The translations under genes and the position numbers were made by a program. Below are positions 42,612-51,986 of a stretch of 64,000 nt of DNA, in pieces. The notes beneath the pieces were generated by a model. It saw only the letters and a program-made list of their open reading frames with translations, was not told where the DNA came from and did no database searches. The stretch's first letter is position 1. Each line of letters starts with the position of its first letter. This DNA is from Fructobacillus americanaquae (GTDB lineage: Bacteria > Bacillota > Bacilli > Lactobacillales > Lactobacillaceae): contig NZ_CP097122.1 in assembly GCF_024029775.1 (NCBI RefSeq), positions 1,241,001-1,305,000 on the forward strand, written 5' to 3'.

Positions 42612-42650
42612 TTGAAAAAGACGGAAAAATCCACTTTTTCAGGCAGGTGA
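42612..42650 (+). other. SD-led 12-codon leader ORF before gatC
   Basis: AAAGGA (42601-42606) is 5 nt before TTG 42612, which opens 12 codons (Lys-Lys-Thr-Glu-Lys-Ser-Thr-Phe-Ser-Gly-Arg after the start) ending at TGA 42648-42650. The last two codons AGG-TGA form the AGGTGA Shine-Dalgarno site of gatC (ATG 42655). A GCCT(T)GAAAAAG/CTTTTTCAGGC hairpin (42609-42644) covers the frame and would be opened by translating it. Coupled translation is inferred. Confidence 0.5.
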
Positions 42651-42654
42651 CCCC

Positions 42655-42963
42655 ATGGCAACATCAATTTCAAAAGAAGAAGTCGCTCACGTTGCAGACT
42701 TGGCCAAACTGAGTTTTTCCGACCAGGAACTTGAGCACTTTACTGGACAACTCCAGGAAATCGTGGCAATGTGCGAGAAGATGGCAGAGGTGGATACAAC
42801 CAATGTCGAACCAACTTTTTCAGTAACACCGAATGTGAACCATTTACGAGAAGATGTTGCGGATAATTGGCATGAAAAGAGGGCCTTGTTGGACCAAGCA
42901 CCAGAAGAGGCAGCCGACTTAATTAAGGTACCCGCTATTTTAAACGGGGAGGATGAAGCATAA
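42655..42963 (+). CDS. gatC: Asp-tRNA(Asn)/Glu-tRNA(Gln) amidotransferase subunit C
   Basis: GatC holds GatA and GatB together in the amidotransferase that makes Gln-tRNA and/or Asn-tRNA. The 102-residue protein has the typical start [22 protein letters not shown] and the C-terminal NHLREDVA and DLIKVPAIL segments. ATG 42655 is served by AGGTGA, which itself ends a short leader frame. The stop shares one base with the gatA start. The operon has its own extended -10 promoter. Required in nearly all Firmicutes because GlnRS is absent. Confidence 0.95.
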   Translation: MATSISKEEVAHVADLAKLSFSDQELEHFTGQLQEIVAMCEKMAEVDTTNVEPTFSVTPNVNHLREDVADNWHEKRALLDQAPEEAADLIKVPAILNGEDEA

Positions 42964-44426
42964 TGACTTTTAATTATTTTGACAAGACCTTAGCCGACTT
43001 GAATGCTGATTTGAAAGCTGGCAAAATCACGGCCGAAGAATTGACCAAGGAAACTTTGGCAAACATCCAAGTAACTGATGAAGACTTGCAGGCTTTCGTC
43101 CGGATGCACGCAGACGAAGCTTTAGCTAAGGCTCGTGCCGTTGATGAAAAGGGTGATTTTTCAAATCTCTTGGCTGGTATTCCGATGGCCATCAAGGACA
43201 ATATTGCCACTAATGGTTTGGAAACAACGGGGGCTTCCCACATTTTGTCAGGGTTTAAGCCAGTTTATGATGCAACGGTGACAACCAAGTTGAATGATTC
43301 TGGTGCAGTCATCGTTGGTAAGGCCAACATGGACGAATTTGCCATGGGTGGGTCAACTGAAACTTCTTACTACAAGAAAACGAAGAACGCCTGGGACCAC
43401 ACCAAGGTTCCAGGTGGTTCCTCTGGTGGATCGGCTGCTGCTGTTGCCGCTGGTCAGGTTCCTTATGCCCTTGGTTCTGATACTGGTGGATCAATCCGCC
43501 AGCCAGCCGCCTTTAATGGCTTGGTGGGAATGAAGCCCACATATGGTCGAGTATCACGTTTTGGTCTCTTCGCCATGGCCTCCTCTTTGGACCAAATTGG
43601 TCCATTGACCCGAACCGTTAAGGACAACGCCTTCGTTTTGAATGCCATTTCTGGTTTTGACAAAAAAGATTCTACTTCTGTTGAATTGGAAGTACCTGAT
43701 TTTGCTGAAAAGATTGGTCAAGACATCAAGGGCATGAAGATTGCCGTGCCGGAAGAATACTTCCAAGAAGGAATTTCAGTTGAAGTTGCCACACAGGTTA
43801 AGGCTGCCATTGCTCAATTAGAAGACCTGGGGGCAACTGTTGACACGGTTTCATTGCCACACACACAATATGGGGTTGCTGCTTACTACATCTTGATGTC
43901 ATCAGAAGCTTCGTCAAACTTGCAGCGTTACGACGGTATCCGTTACGGGTTCCGTGCACCAGACGCTAAGTCACTGGAAGAAGTTTATAAGAACACCCGA
44001 ACTGCAGGTTTCGGAGATGAAGTCAAGCGCCGGATTATGTTGGGAACATACTCGCTTTCAGCTGGTGCTTACGATGCCTTCTTCAAGAAGGCTGCTCAAA
44101 TTCGGACATTGATTATCGAAGACTTTAATCAGGTCTTTGCTGACTATGATTTGATTGTTGGTCCAACGACACCAACCCAACCTTATGGCATTGGTGAAGA
44201 AATCGGTGACCCAAAGACCATGTACTTGGGCGATGTTTTGACGATTCCAGTGAACTTGGCTGGTTTGCCGGGATTGTCAATCAATGCTGGCTTTAATGGT
44301 GGCATGCCAGTAGGCTTGCAATTGATTGGAAAGCCATTTGATGAAGCAACTCTTTACCAAGTTGCTTATGCCTTTGAACAAGTAAATCACTTCTATGACC
44401 AACATCCGGTTGTAGCAGGGGAATAA
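42963..44426 (+). CDS. gatA: Asp-tRNA(Asn)/Glu-tRNA(Gln) amidotransferase subunit A
   Basis: GatA is the glutaminase of the complex and releases ammonia that passes to GatB. The 487-residue amidase shows the Ser-cisSer-Lys triad: Lys78 in PMAIKDN, Ser153 in [10 protein letters not shown], and Ser177 in [13 protein letters not shown]. The C-terminal [23 protein letters not shown] is also typical. It starts at ATG 42963 within the gatC stop and is followed after 11 nt by gatB. Codon use is biased toward preferred codons, as expected for an essential enzyme. Confidence 0.97.
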   Translation: MTFNYFDKTLADLNADLKAGKITAEELTKETLANIQVTDEDLQAFVRMHADEALAKARAVDEKGDFSNLLAGIPMAIKDNIATNGLETTGASHILSGFKPVYDATVTTKLNDSGAVIVGKANMDEFAMGGSTETSYYKKTKNAWDHTKVPGGSSGGSAAAVAAGQVPYALGSDTGGSIRQPAAFNGLVGMKPTYGRVSRFGLFAMASSLDQIGPLTRTVKDNAFVLNAISGFDKKDSTSVELEVPDFAEKIGQDIKGMKIAVPEEYFQEGISVEVATQVKAAIAQLEDLGATVDTVSLPHTQYGVAAYYILMSSEASSNLQRYDGIRYGFRAPDAKSLEEVYKNTRTAGFGDEVKRRIMLGTYSLSAGAYDAFFKKAAQIRTLIIEDFNQVFADYDLIVGPTTPTQPYGIGEEIGDPKTMYLGDVLTIPVNLAGLPGLSINAGFNGGMPVGLQLIGKPFDEATLYQVAYAFEQVNHFYDQHPVVAGE

Positions 44427-44437
44427 GGAGGAGACAA

Positions 44438-45889
44438 ATGGCAAACGAAAACTTTGAAACAACAATTGGACTTGAAGTTCACGTTGAAATGCAAACGAAA
44501 TCCAAGCTCTTGTCACCTTCGCCCGTCCACTATGGGGATGCACCGAATGAAAATACCAACGTGATTGATTGGGGTTATCCCGGGGTTTTGCCAGTTGCAA
44601 ACAAGGGCGCGATTGAATACGGGATGCGGGTGGCTATGGCCTTGCATGCCGAAATTACAGAAGAGATTCGCTGGGACCGGAAAAACTACGTTTATCCGGA
44701 TAATCCAAAGTCATACCAGACAACTCAAACGCGAACACCGTTAGGTCGTAATGGTTATTTAGACGTTAACATGCCTGATGGTAGCGTGAAGCGAATTGGG
44801 ATTGAAGAACTCCACGTCGAAGAAGATGCTGGAAAGAATACGCACGGTACTGATGGCTATTCTTACGTTGATTTGAACCGGCAGGGAACACCATTGGTTG
44901 AAATCGTGTCGAAGCCTGATTTGTCTTCGCCAGAAGAAGCCTACGCTTATCTGGAACAATTACGCCGAGTGATCTTGTTTACAGGTGTTTCTGAAGCCAA
45001 GATGCAAGAAGGACAGATGCGAGCTGACGTTAACGTTTCATTGCGTCCACGAGGATCAAAGACCTATGGAACGCGAGTTGAAATGAAGAACATTAACTCT
45101 TTCCACTATGTTCAATCTGCTTTGGAATTTGAAGAACGCCGTCAGGCACAGGTTATTCGTTCTGGTGGCAAGGTTCGCCAGGAAACTCGTCGTTACGATG
45201 AGCCAACCAAGTCAACGCTTTTGATGCGGGTCAAGGAGGTGGCGGATGATTACCGTTACTTCCCAGAACCTGATTTGTCACCAATTCATATTGATCAAGC
45301 TTGGATTGACCGCGTTCAAGCTGAACTGCCAAAGTCAGCTGGCGACCGGCAAGTGTCCTATGTCCAAGACCTTGGTTTGGAACAATACGATGCCGAAGTT
45401 TTGACACAAACGTTGGCAATGGCGAACTTCTTTGACGCCACTGTCAATGCTGGGGCCGAATCAAAATCAGCTGCAAAGCGTGTTGCCAACTACTTAATCG
45501 GTGACGTGAACGCCTACTTGAACAAGAACCAGATTGAATTGCAGGATACTGATTTGACGCCTGAAAACTTGGCTGGCATGGTGAGGTTGATTGAAGACGG
45601 TACCATTTCAACTAAGCAAGCCAAGAAGGTCTTTGAGGCCATCATGGAAGGGAAAGAACCAGAAGCCTACGCGAAGGCGGAAGGTTTGGTTCAGATTTCG
45701 GACCCAGCCGTTTTGACACCAATGATCAATGAAGTCTTGGATGACAATCCACAGTCAATCGAAGACTTTAAGGGTGGTAAGGACCGGGCAACGGGCTTCT
45801 TGATTGGTCAATTGATGAAGAAGTCCAAGGGTCAGGCTAACCCTGGTGTCTTGAATAAACTTTTGTTAGCCGAATTGAACAAGCGCTAA
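44438..45889 (+). CDS. gatB: Asp-tRNA(Asn)/Glu-tRNA(Gln) amidotransferase subunit B
   Basis: GatB binds the mischarged tRNA, phosphorylates the side chain and amidates it. The 483-residue protein opens [18 protein letters not shown], has [18 protein letters not shown], the kinase core [17 protein letters not shown], and the C-terminal YqeY-like tail domain ([19 protein letters not shown]). The family Glu/His metal ligands of the cradle domain are present (LHVEEDAGK). AGGAGG lies at 44426-44431 before ATG. Last gene of the operon, followed by hairpins. Confidence 0.97.
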   Translation: MANENFETTIGLEVHVEMQTKSKLLSPSPVHYGDAPNENTNVIDWGYPGVLPVANKGAIEYGMRVAMALHAEITEEIRWDRKNYVYPDNPKSYQTTQTRTPLGRNGYLDVNMPDGSVKRIGIEELHVEEDAGKNTHGTDGYSYVDLNRQGTPLVEIVSKPDLSSPEEAYAYLEQLRRVILFTGVSEAKMQEGQMRADVNVSLRPRGSKTYGTRVEMKNINSFHYVQSALEFEERRQAQVIRSGGKVRQETRRYDEPTKSTLLMRVKEVADDYRYFPEPDLSPIHIDQAWIDRVQAELPKSAGDRQVSYVQDLGLEQYDAEVLTQTLAMANFFDATVNAGAESKSAAKRVANYLIGDVNAYLNKNQIELQDTDLTPENLAGMVRLIEDGTISTKQAKKVFEAIMEGKEPEAYAKAEGLVQISDPAVLTPMINEVLDDNPQSIEDFKGGKDRATGFLIGQLMKKSKGQANPGVLNKLLLAELNKR

Positions 45890-45901
45890 CCAATAATCAA
45901 G

Positions 45902-45972
45902 CAGTAATTGTCGGTTGACCAAAGTAGTTGGTCAGGTTACTGTCATAAAAGCACCGCTTTGCGGGCTTTTGT
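45902..45972 (+). terminator. Double hairpin terminator after gatB
   Basis: First, CAGTAA...TTACTG (45902-45942) encloses TGACC/GGTCA. Second, AAAAGCACCGC (45947-45957) pairs with GCGGGCTTTT (45961-45970) with one bulged base and ends in T. The second is the likely terminator. Confidence 0.7.
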
Positions 45973-46015
45973 ACATATACTTTAGGAGGAAGTCGAGGCT
46001 TTACTGATTTGAGGA

Positions 46016-46039
46016 ATGGTCGGGAAGCTTCGCAGGTGA
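46016..46039 (+). other. Short frame ending on the dgkB SD
   Basis: ATG 46016 opens seven codons ending AGG-TGA (46034-46039); AGGTGA is 3 nt before the dgkB ATG, the same geometry as at gatC. Its own SD (GAGGA) is directly adjacent, which is poor. A good AGGAGG lies at 45984-45989 but faces no start codon at normal distance. Confidence 0.25.
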
Positions 46040-46042
46040 GCC

Positions 46043-47107
46043 ATGAAACGAGCACGAATTATTTATAACCCCAGTTCGGGTCGGGAAACAGCGAAACGCG
46101 AAATGCTAGACATTATCCGGGTGTATGAAGAGGCGGGGTACGAAACATCGACCTATGCGACTACTCCAGAACCTTTTTCAGCCCAAAAGGAAGCAACTCG
46201 AGCCGCCTTTGAGGGCTTTGATTTGATTGTGGCTGCTGGTGGAGACGGCACAATTAACGAAGTTGTTAATGGGATTGCGCCTTTGAAGCGTCGGCCGAAA
46301 ATGGCAATCATTCCCGCCGGCACAACCAATGATTACGCCCGCGCCCTGAAGGTTTCCCGTGATGATCCATTGGAAGCTGCCAAGGTAATTTTGAAGGGGC
46401 AGACGATTAAAATGGACATTGGTCGAATTTCGACTTGCGGTGGCTTAGTGGAAGCGGACGGGCAGATTTTGGCCCCAGCTGATGCCCGCTACTTCATGAA
46501 CATTGCTGCTTTAGGTACGCTTTCGGAAGTGACCTATGCCGTACCATCCGTGATGAAGTCACTTTATGGCTACTTGGCCTATCTTGTTAAGGGAGCTGAG
46601 TTATTGACCCGGTTGGAACCGGTTCGGGCCAAGGTAGTTTATGATGATGGCGAGTATGATGGGGATATTTCGATGATTTTCTTGGCCCTAACGAATTCGG
46701 TTGGCGGCTTTGAATCCATCGTGCCCGATGCTAAATTAGATGACGGTCAGTTTACGTTACTGATTGTAAAGGCCGCTAACTTGTGGCAGATTACGCAGTT
46801 GGCTGCTCAAGTTTTGAATGGTTCTCACGTTAATAACCCACAGCTAATTTATAAAAAAACGTCAAAGGTTGAAATCACACCGCTATCAGATGACCATCCA
46901 ATCAAGGTCAACCTTGATGGCGAGTATGGTGGAGATGCCCCAATGACTTTTGAAAACTTAAAACAACATATTGAATTCGTTGCAGATTTGTCAGCGATTG
47001 ATGTTGATGCAACGAACGCCAAGATTCAAGAAGAGTTTGTCGAGCAGGTCGAGGCTCTTGAGGCGACCCAGCACGAACCTAAAGCAAATGAGAAGGAAAA
47101 GAACTAA
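46043..47107 (+). CDS. dgkB: Diacylglycerol kinase, DgkB type
   Basis: DgkB phosphorylates diacylglycerol released by lipoteichoic acid synthesis and returns it to phospholipid synthesis. The 354-residue protein has the lipid-kinase motif AAGGDGTINEVVNG (65-77), PAGTTNDYARALK and the metal-site region PLSDDHPIKVNLDGEYGG near the C-terminus. Its last about 40 residues are charged (EEFVEQVEALEATQHEPKAN), an extension beyond the catalytic core. AGGTGA is the effective SD. It precedes the rRNA methyltransferase by 2 nt and is close to gatCAB, the same neighbourhood as in Lactobacillales and Bacillus (gatB-dgkB-rlmCD). Confidence 0.94.
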   Translation: MKRARIIYNPSSGRETAKREMLDIIRVYEEAGYETSTYATTPEPFSAQKEATRAAFEGFDLIVAAGGDGTINEVVNGIAPLKRRPKMAIIPAGTTNDYARALKVSRDDPLEAAKVILKGQTIKMDIGRISTCGGLVEADGQILAPADARYFMNIAALGTLSEVTYAVPSVMKSLYGYLAYLVKGAELLTRLEPVRAKVVYDDGEYDGDISMIFLALTNSVGGFESIVPDAKLDDGQFTLLIVKAANLWQITQLAAQVLNGSHVNNPQLIYKKTSKVEITPLSDDHPIKVNLDGEYGGDAPMTFENLKQHIEFVADLSAIDVDATNAKIQEEFVEQVEALEATQHEPKANEKEKN

Positions 47108-47109
47108 GC

Positions 47110-48495
47110 ATGGCTAAAGCCAACCGCACAATTAAACAGGCCGCTCCAATCCATAAAAATGAAGTCATCACTGCTTCGGTGACCGATTTAACCTATCAAG
47201 GTCTGGGCGTAGCGAAAGTGGATGGGTTTCCGCTCTTTGTAACTAATGCGCTGCCAGGTGAAAAGGCCAACATTTTGGTGACAAAGGTCCTAAAAAATTA
47301 CGGTTTTGCCCGTGTACAACGGTTGTTGGAAAAATCAGCGGACCGAGTTGAGTTGACGGATCAGTTGGCCTTAACGACAGGGATTGCGCCATTAGCCAGC
47401 TTAGCTTATCCGGCTCAGTTGGCTTGGAAAAAGTCTCAGGTACAGCAATTATTTAAGAAGGCCCGACTTGACGTGGAAGTGGCCGATACAATTGGGATGG
47501 CCGATCCAACCCATTATCGTAATAAGGCACAAGTACCGGCCAGAATGCTGAATGGTCGTCTAGAAACCGGTTTTTTCCGTCGTGGGTCGCATAAGTTGAT
47601 TCCGACCGATTCCTTTTACATTCAAGATCCCGCCGTGGATGAAGCTATTCGTGTGACCCGGGATGTCTTACAAGAGTTTGGTATTTCTGCTTACGACGAA
47701 GAAGAGGGCCGTGGTGTCATCCGTCACGTCATGGCTCGCATTGGAAAAGCGACTGGTGAATTAATGATCGTTTTGGTGACGAAAACCAAGAAGTTACCAG
47801 AAGCCGGGGCAATTGTAGCCGCACTAAAGGCTCGTTTACCAAAGCTTAAATCGGTCATTCAAAATGTCAATCAGTCCCAAACAAACGTGATTATGGGTTA
47901 TCAAAATCAGGTATTGTGGGGAAAGCCAGCCATTGAAGATATTTTGCTAGGCAAGAAATACCTGATTGGCCCTAATTCTTTCTATCAGGTTAATCCCGAA
48001 ACAACAGCTAAGCTTTACCAATTGGCCAAGGAAAAGGCCGAATTGAAAAAGACGGATACCGTGATTGATGCCTATTGTGGTATCGGGACAATTGCGTTGA
48101 CGGTGGCCAACGATGTTTCTGAGGTCTACGGAGTCGAATTAGTCGAAGCGGCCATCGATGATGCCAAAGAAAACGCCCGCATTAACCAAGTTACCAATAG
48201 TCATTTTGTTGCGGCTGATGCGCCAAGTCAGATGCTCCAGTGGGCTGAAGAGGGCCTAAAGGCGGATGTTGTCTTTGTTGATCCACCGCGGAAAGGCTTA
48301 ACAACTGATTTTATTGAGGCTGTTAGTACAATCAGCCCAAAGCGCCTGGTGTATGTTTCATGTAATCCGGCGACAATGGTGCGTGATCTTAAGGAGTTGG
48401 TAGATCATGGTTATGCCCTTGAGGGTCCTATCCAACCGGTCGACCAGTTCCCACAAACAACTCATGTTGAAGCAGTGGCAGTGCTGACAAAATAA
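47110..48495 (+). CDS. rlmCD: 23S rRNA (uracil-5-)-methyltransferase, RlmCD/RumA type
   Basis: It uses S-adenosylmethionine to methylate uridines (U747 and U1939 type) in 23S rRNA. The 461-residue protein has an N-terminal TRAM domain (about 17-75), a central domain and a C-terminal methyltransferase: DAYCGIGTIALTVA, FVDPPRKGL, and the catalytic YVSCNPATMVRDL. RumA-type enzymes usually hold a 4Fe-4S cluster through four Cys near residues 80-100 and later; here the equivalent stretch is GIAPLASLAYPAQLAWK with no Cys, and only two Cys occur in the protein, both catalytic-domain. So it is a cluster-free variant. Starts 2 nt after dgkB. Confidence 0.92.
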   Translation: MAKANRTIKQAAPIHKNEVITASVTDLTYQGLGVAKVDGFPLFVTNALPGEKANILVTKVLKNYGFARVQRLLEKSADRVELTDQLALTTGIAPLASLAYPAQLAWKKSQVQQLFKKARLDVEVADTIGMADPTHYRNKAQVPARMLNGRLETGFFRRGSHKLIPTDSFYIQDPAVDEAIRVTRDVLQEFGISAYDEEEGRGVIRHVMARIGKATGELMIVLVTKTKKLPEAGAIVAALKARLPKLKSVIQNVNQSQTNVIMGYQNQVLWGKPAIEDILLGKKYLIGPNSFYQVNPETTAKLYQLAKEKAELKKTDTVIDAYCGIGTIALTVANDVSEVYGVELVEAAIDDAKENARINQVTNSHFVAADAPSQMLQWAEEGLKADVVFVDPPRKGLTTDFIEAVSTISPKRLVYVSCNPATMVRDLKELVDHGYALEGPIQPVDQFPQTTHVEAVAVLTK

Positions 48496-48527
48496 GCCTA
48501 GTTGTCAGTTTGACAGGTAGGCTTTTC
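48494..48527 (+). terminator. Terminator after rlmCD-like gene
   Basis: AAGCCTA (48494-48500) pairs with TAGGCTT (48517-48523), with inner TGTCA/TGACA, followed by T. It overlaps the gene end. Confidence 0.8.
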
Positions 48528-48563
48528 TTGTTTCGAATAACTTTTAGGATGAGGTATCACTCT

Positions 48564-49160
48564 ATGGCAACAGATCAAATTATTTTTCGTCCAGCAACAG
48601 CAGCTGATGCGGCCGAATTATTAGCTATTTATTCACCCTACATTCGTGAAACGGCGATTACCTTTGAGTACGAGGTGCCCACGGTTGCTGAATTTCAAGC
48701 ACGCATTGAAAAGACGTTGAAGACACACCCATACATCGTGGCCGTTTTAGATGACGTGATTTTGGGCTATGCCTATACAAGTCCGATGGGCTCTCGTCAA
48801 GCCTATGCCTGGTCGGTTGAAACCTCCATTTATATTCGCCAGGATGAGCGCCATCATGGTTTGGGTAAGCGCCTTTACAAAATGATTGAGCAAATTTCGC
48901 GTGATCAAAACATTATCAATGTTAATGCCTGCATTGCGGTGCCAAAAATCGATGATGAACATTTGACAACAAATAGTCGTGATTTTCATGAGCATTTGGG
49001 TTACCGCTACGTTGGCGCCTTTGACCGGATTGGCTATAAGTTTGATACTTGGTACGACTTAGTTTGGATGCAAAAGGCGGTTGTGGATTATCCGGCTGAG
49101 CCCAAGCCAGTGGTCAGCTTTGCTGATTTATTAAAAGAGGGTTATCAACTTACCGAATAA
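48564..49160 (+). CDS. GNAT N-acetyltransferase, phosphinothricin-acetyltransferase-like
   Basis: GNAT enzymes transfer acetyl from acetyl-CoA to amines. The 198-residue protein begins IIFRPATAADAAELLAIYSPYI and carries the family segments ITFEYEVPTVAEF, YAWSVETSIYI, the acetyl-CoA loop RHHGLGKRLYKMIE, and FHEHLGYRYVGAFDRIGYKFDTWYD, close to Pat/YwnH-like enzymes. A stretch after ACIAVPKI (DDEHLTTNSRD) is a small insertion relative to typical members. ATG 48564 is preceded by GAGG at 9 nt; the longer in-frame start lies in the terminator. The true acceptor is unknown; such proteins act on many amino compounds, e.g. methionine sulfoximine. Confidence 0.85.
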   Translation: MATDQIIFRPATAADAAELLAIYSPYIRETAITFEYEVPTVAEFQARIEKTLKTHPYIVAVLDDVILGYAYTSPMGSRQAYAWSVETSIYIRQDERHHGLGKRLYKMIEQISRDQNIINVNACIAVPKIDDEHLTTNSRDFHEHLGYRYVGAFDRIGYKFDTWYDLVWMQKAVVDYPAEPKPVVSFADLLKEGYQLTE

Positions 49161-49253
49161 AAAAGTCTTTTGTCAATCTGACTCGTCAAATGGCAGTGAA
49201 AGGCAAGAAAAACGGTAACATCGCTTCAAAACTGTTAAGAGGAGGGCCATAAT

Positions 49254-51986
49254 ATGGCGACAAAAGAACCAACCCCGATGATGGTGCAATATCATCAAAT
49301 TAAGGATCAGTACCCCGACGCCTTTGTTTTTTATCGAATGGGCGATTTTTATGAGCTCTTTGAAGATGATGCGATTAAAGGGGCCAAAATTCTTGAACTA
49401 ACATTAACGGCACGGAATAAAAATTCAGCTGAGCCGATTCCGATGGCCGGAATTCCCCACCATGCCGTCTCAGCCTATATTGATATCTTGGTTGATGCAG
49501 GTTATAAGGTAGCAATTGTCGAGCAAATGGAAGATCCGGCAACGGCTAAGGGCATGGTCAAACGGGATGTTGTCCAGTTAATTACGCCAGGAACGAAGCT
49601 TTCCTCCAAAAATGGGGATGGCAAGGATAATAATTTTTTGGCTGCAGTGGTAGCGACTGGATCACGTCTTGGGGATGCTGATCAGGCGGCTTTTGCTTTA
49701 GCTTATATTGACCTTTCGACTGGCGAATTGAAGGCAACGGAATTAATGGATGAGAGCGCCGTTTTGGATGAACTTGGTGCTCTGGAGGTTAAGGAAGTGG
49801 TTTTAGCAAAAGAGGGTGATTTTTCAACACCAGCATTGGCGGCTGCTATTGGCGAAAAGGGCCTGGTTGTCTCTTATCAGGGTCCGGTTCAGCCTTCCGC
49901 TACGATTACTTATCTAACAAAAGATTTAAAAAAACCTGCCAAGCAGACAGTTACAGGACTGCTTCTTCAGTATCTATTTGATACGCAAAAGCGGTCTTTG
50001 GACCACATTATGCCGGTGCAAACATATGAGCGCCAGGCTTATTTGGTCTTTAACCAGGTGACACGGGTCAACCTTGATTTGGTTGAAAATGCGCGGACCA
50101 AGCAAAAGGCTGGTTCTCTTTTCGCACTCTTAGATCAAACGAAGACGGCTATGGGGGGGCGGTTATTGAAGCAGTGGCTGATTAAACCCTTGAAGGATTT
50201 GCAGAAAATTCAGGCTCGGCAAGAGGCCGTGGCTGCCTTTAAAGATGATTTTTTCACTCGAGGAACGGTCCAGGATCAGTTGAAGTACGTTTATGATTTG
50301 GAACGTTTAGCTGCAAAAGCTGCCTTAGGAACCATTAATGCCCGTGATTTGGTGCAATTAAAGCGTTCGCTTCAGGCAGTACCGGATATGCAAGCCGCTT
50401 TGCAAGCTGAGCACGTTAACCCAATCTTGCAGGCTGCTGGGGCAGAAATCGACCCCTTGTTTGATTTGGCAAGCCTGATTGAACAAGCCATTGTCCCTGA
50501 ACCACCAATTTCGGTTCGTGATGGTGACTTAATTCAACCGGGTTATGATGATTTGGTTGATTCTTATAACCAGGCATTAGCTGATAACCAAGATTGGCTC
50601 GCTGCTTATCAAAAGCAAGAACAGGAAGCAACTGGGATTTCGACTTTAAAGGTCAAATACAACAAGAACTTTGGTTACTTTATCGAAGTAACCAAGGTAA
50701 ACCTCGACAAATTAGAAGAGGGACGTTATCATCGTAAGCAAACATTGACGAATGCTGAGCGATTTACAACGCCTGAATTGAAGGAACATGAAGACCTGAT
50801 TTTTGCAGCGCAGACAAAACGTTTTGACCGCGAATATGATTTATTCTTGGCTATTCGCGCCAGGGTTAAGGAAGAAATCAGTCGCTTGCAGACATTAGCA
50901 CAAAAAGTTGCCCGACTTGACGTTTTGGCGGCTTTAGCTGATGTCGCTGAAAACCGACATTTTACGAAACCAGAGTTTAAAACGGATGGTGACCGGGCAC
51001 TAACAATTAAGCAGGGTCGTCATCCGGTGATTGAATCCCTCTTGGGACCTGGCGAATATGTTGCTAATGATGTCTTTTTTGATGAAAAAACCAAGATTCA
51101 ACTGGTAACCGGTCCGAATATGGCTGGTAAGTCTACTTACATGCGCCAGGTCGCCTTAATTGTTGTGTTAGCTCAGATGGGGTCCTTTGTGCCTGCAGAT
51201 GAAGCGACTTTGCCAATCTTTGATCAAATCTTTACCCGAATCGGGGCCAATGATGACCTCGTTAACGGTCGATCAACCTTTATGGTTGAAATGGCCGAGG
51301 CCAACTCGGCGCTTCAGGGGGCAACCTCTCAGTCATTGATTTTATTTGATGAACTGGGACGTGGTACAGCCACTTACGACGGAATGGCCTTAGCACAGGC
51401 CATTATTGAGTACTTGGATCAGAATCTTCACGCGACGACGATTTTTGCTACTCACTATCATGAACTAACGGCTTTGGCGGCTAGCCATCCTGCCATTCAA
51501 AATGTCCATGTTGGGGCGCAGTTAACCGATGATGGTGCTTTACACTTCTTACATCAGGTTCAGCCAGGAGCAGCTGACCGTTCTTATGGGATTCAGGTAG
51601 CTGCTTTGGCAGGGTTGCCGAAATCACTCTTAACAAATGCTGAGGCAATTTTAAGAGCCCTAGAAACCCAAGGGGTAGGGCAAGTTGAAGGTGTAGAAGA
51701 GACGGTGGTGAAGCGTTCGAGTGCTGCTGTCAAAGATACTGTTAGCCCGGCAATGAGAAACGCATCGACTGAAGCAACGCCAATTGGGGATAGTCTGGCA
51801 CAGGACATTCCACTTTTTGAAATTGCCTCTGCTCAAGAGCTTCCAGCAGCGGAAATGGAGTTAATCAATCCGGCTGACCAGAAGGCCCTTGATGAACTTG
51901 ATCGGGTTAACCTTAACCAATTGACGCCATTGGCGGCTCTCAACTTAATTGCCAAATTACAGGAAATGAGGCAAGAAAATGACTAA
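49254..51986 (+). CDS. mutS: DNA mismatch repair protein MutS
   Basis: MutS recognises mismatches and recruits MutL. The 910-residue protein has the mismatch-contact motif FYRMGDFYELF (24-34), connector, lever and clamp domains, and the ATPase: Walker A GPNMAGKSTYMRQ, then NDDLVNGRSTFMVEM, LFDELGRGTATYDG and THYHELTAL. The C-terminal part has a long variable linker (about 800-870; rich in Val, Thr, Ala) before the dimerisation helices, which makes it longer than many homologues. GAGGAGGG precedes the ATG at good distance. The stop overlaps mutL by 8 nt, so the two are translationally coupled. Confidence 0.97.
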   Translation: MATKEPTPMMVQYHQIKDQYPDAFVFYRMGDFYELFEDDAIKGAKILELTLTARNKNSAEPIPMAGIPHHAVSAYIDILVDAGYKVAIVEQMEDPATAKGMVKRDVVQLITPGTKLSSKNGDGKDNNFLAAVVATGSRLGDADQAAFALAYIDLSTGELKATELMDESAVLDELGALEVKEVVLAKEGDFSTPALAAAIGEKGLVVSYQGPVQPSATITYLTKDLKKPAKQTVTGLLLQYLFDTQKRSLDHIMPVQTYERQAYLVFNQVTRVNLDLVENARTKQKAGSLFALLDQTKTAMGGRLLKQWLIKPLKDLQKIQARQEAVAAFKDDFFTRGTVQDQLKYVYDLERLAAKAALGTINARDLVQLKRSLQAVPDMQAALQAEHVNPILQAAGAEIDPLFDLASLIEQAIVPEPPISVRDGDLIQPGYDDLVDSYNQALADNQDWLAAYQKQEQEATGISTLKVKYNKNFGYFIEVTKVNLDKLEEGRYHRKQTLTNAERFTTPELKEHEDLIFAAQTKRFDREYDLFLAIRARVKEEISRLQTLAQKVARLDVLAALADVAENRHFTKPEFKTDGDRALTIKQGRHPVIESLLGPGEYVANDVFFDEKTKIQLVTGPNMAGKSTYMRQVALIVVLAQMGSFVPADEATLPIFDQIFTRIGANDDLVNGRSTFMVEMAEANSALQGATSQSLILFDELGRGTATYDGMALAQAIIEYLDQNLHATTIFATHYHELTALAASHPAIQNVHVGAQLTDDGALHFLHQVQPGAADRSYGIQVAALAGLPKSLLTNAEAILRALETQGVGQVEGVEETVVKRSSAAVKDTVSPAMRNASTEATPIGDSLAQDIPLFEIASAQELPAAEMELINPADQKALDELDRVNLNQLTPLAALNLIAKLQEMRQEND

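Noticed and set aside
48510-48563. Longer N-terminus for the GNAT protein
   Set aside because: The extra stretch overlaps the terminator hairpin of the preceding gene and is not family-like.
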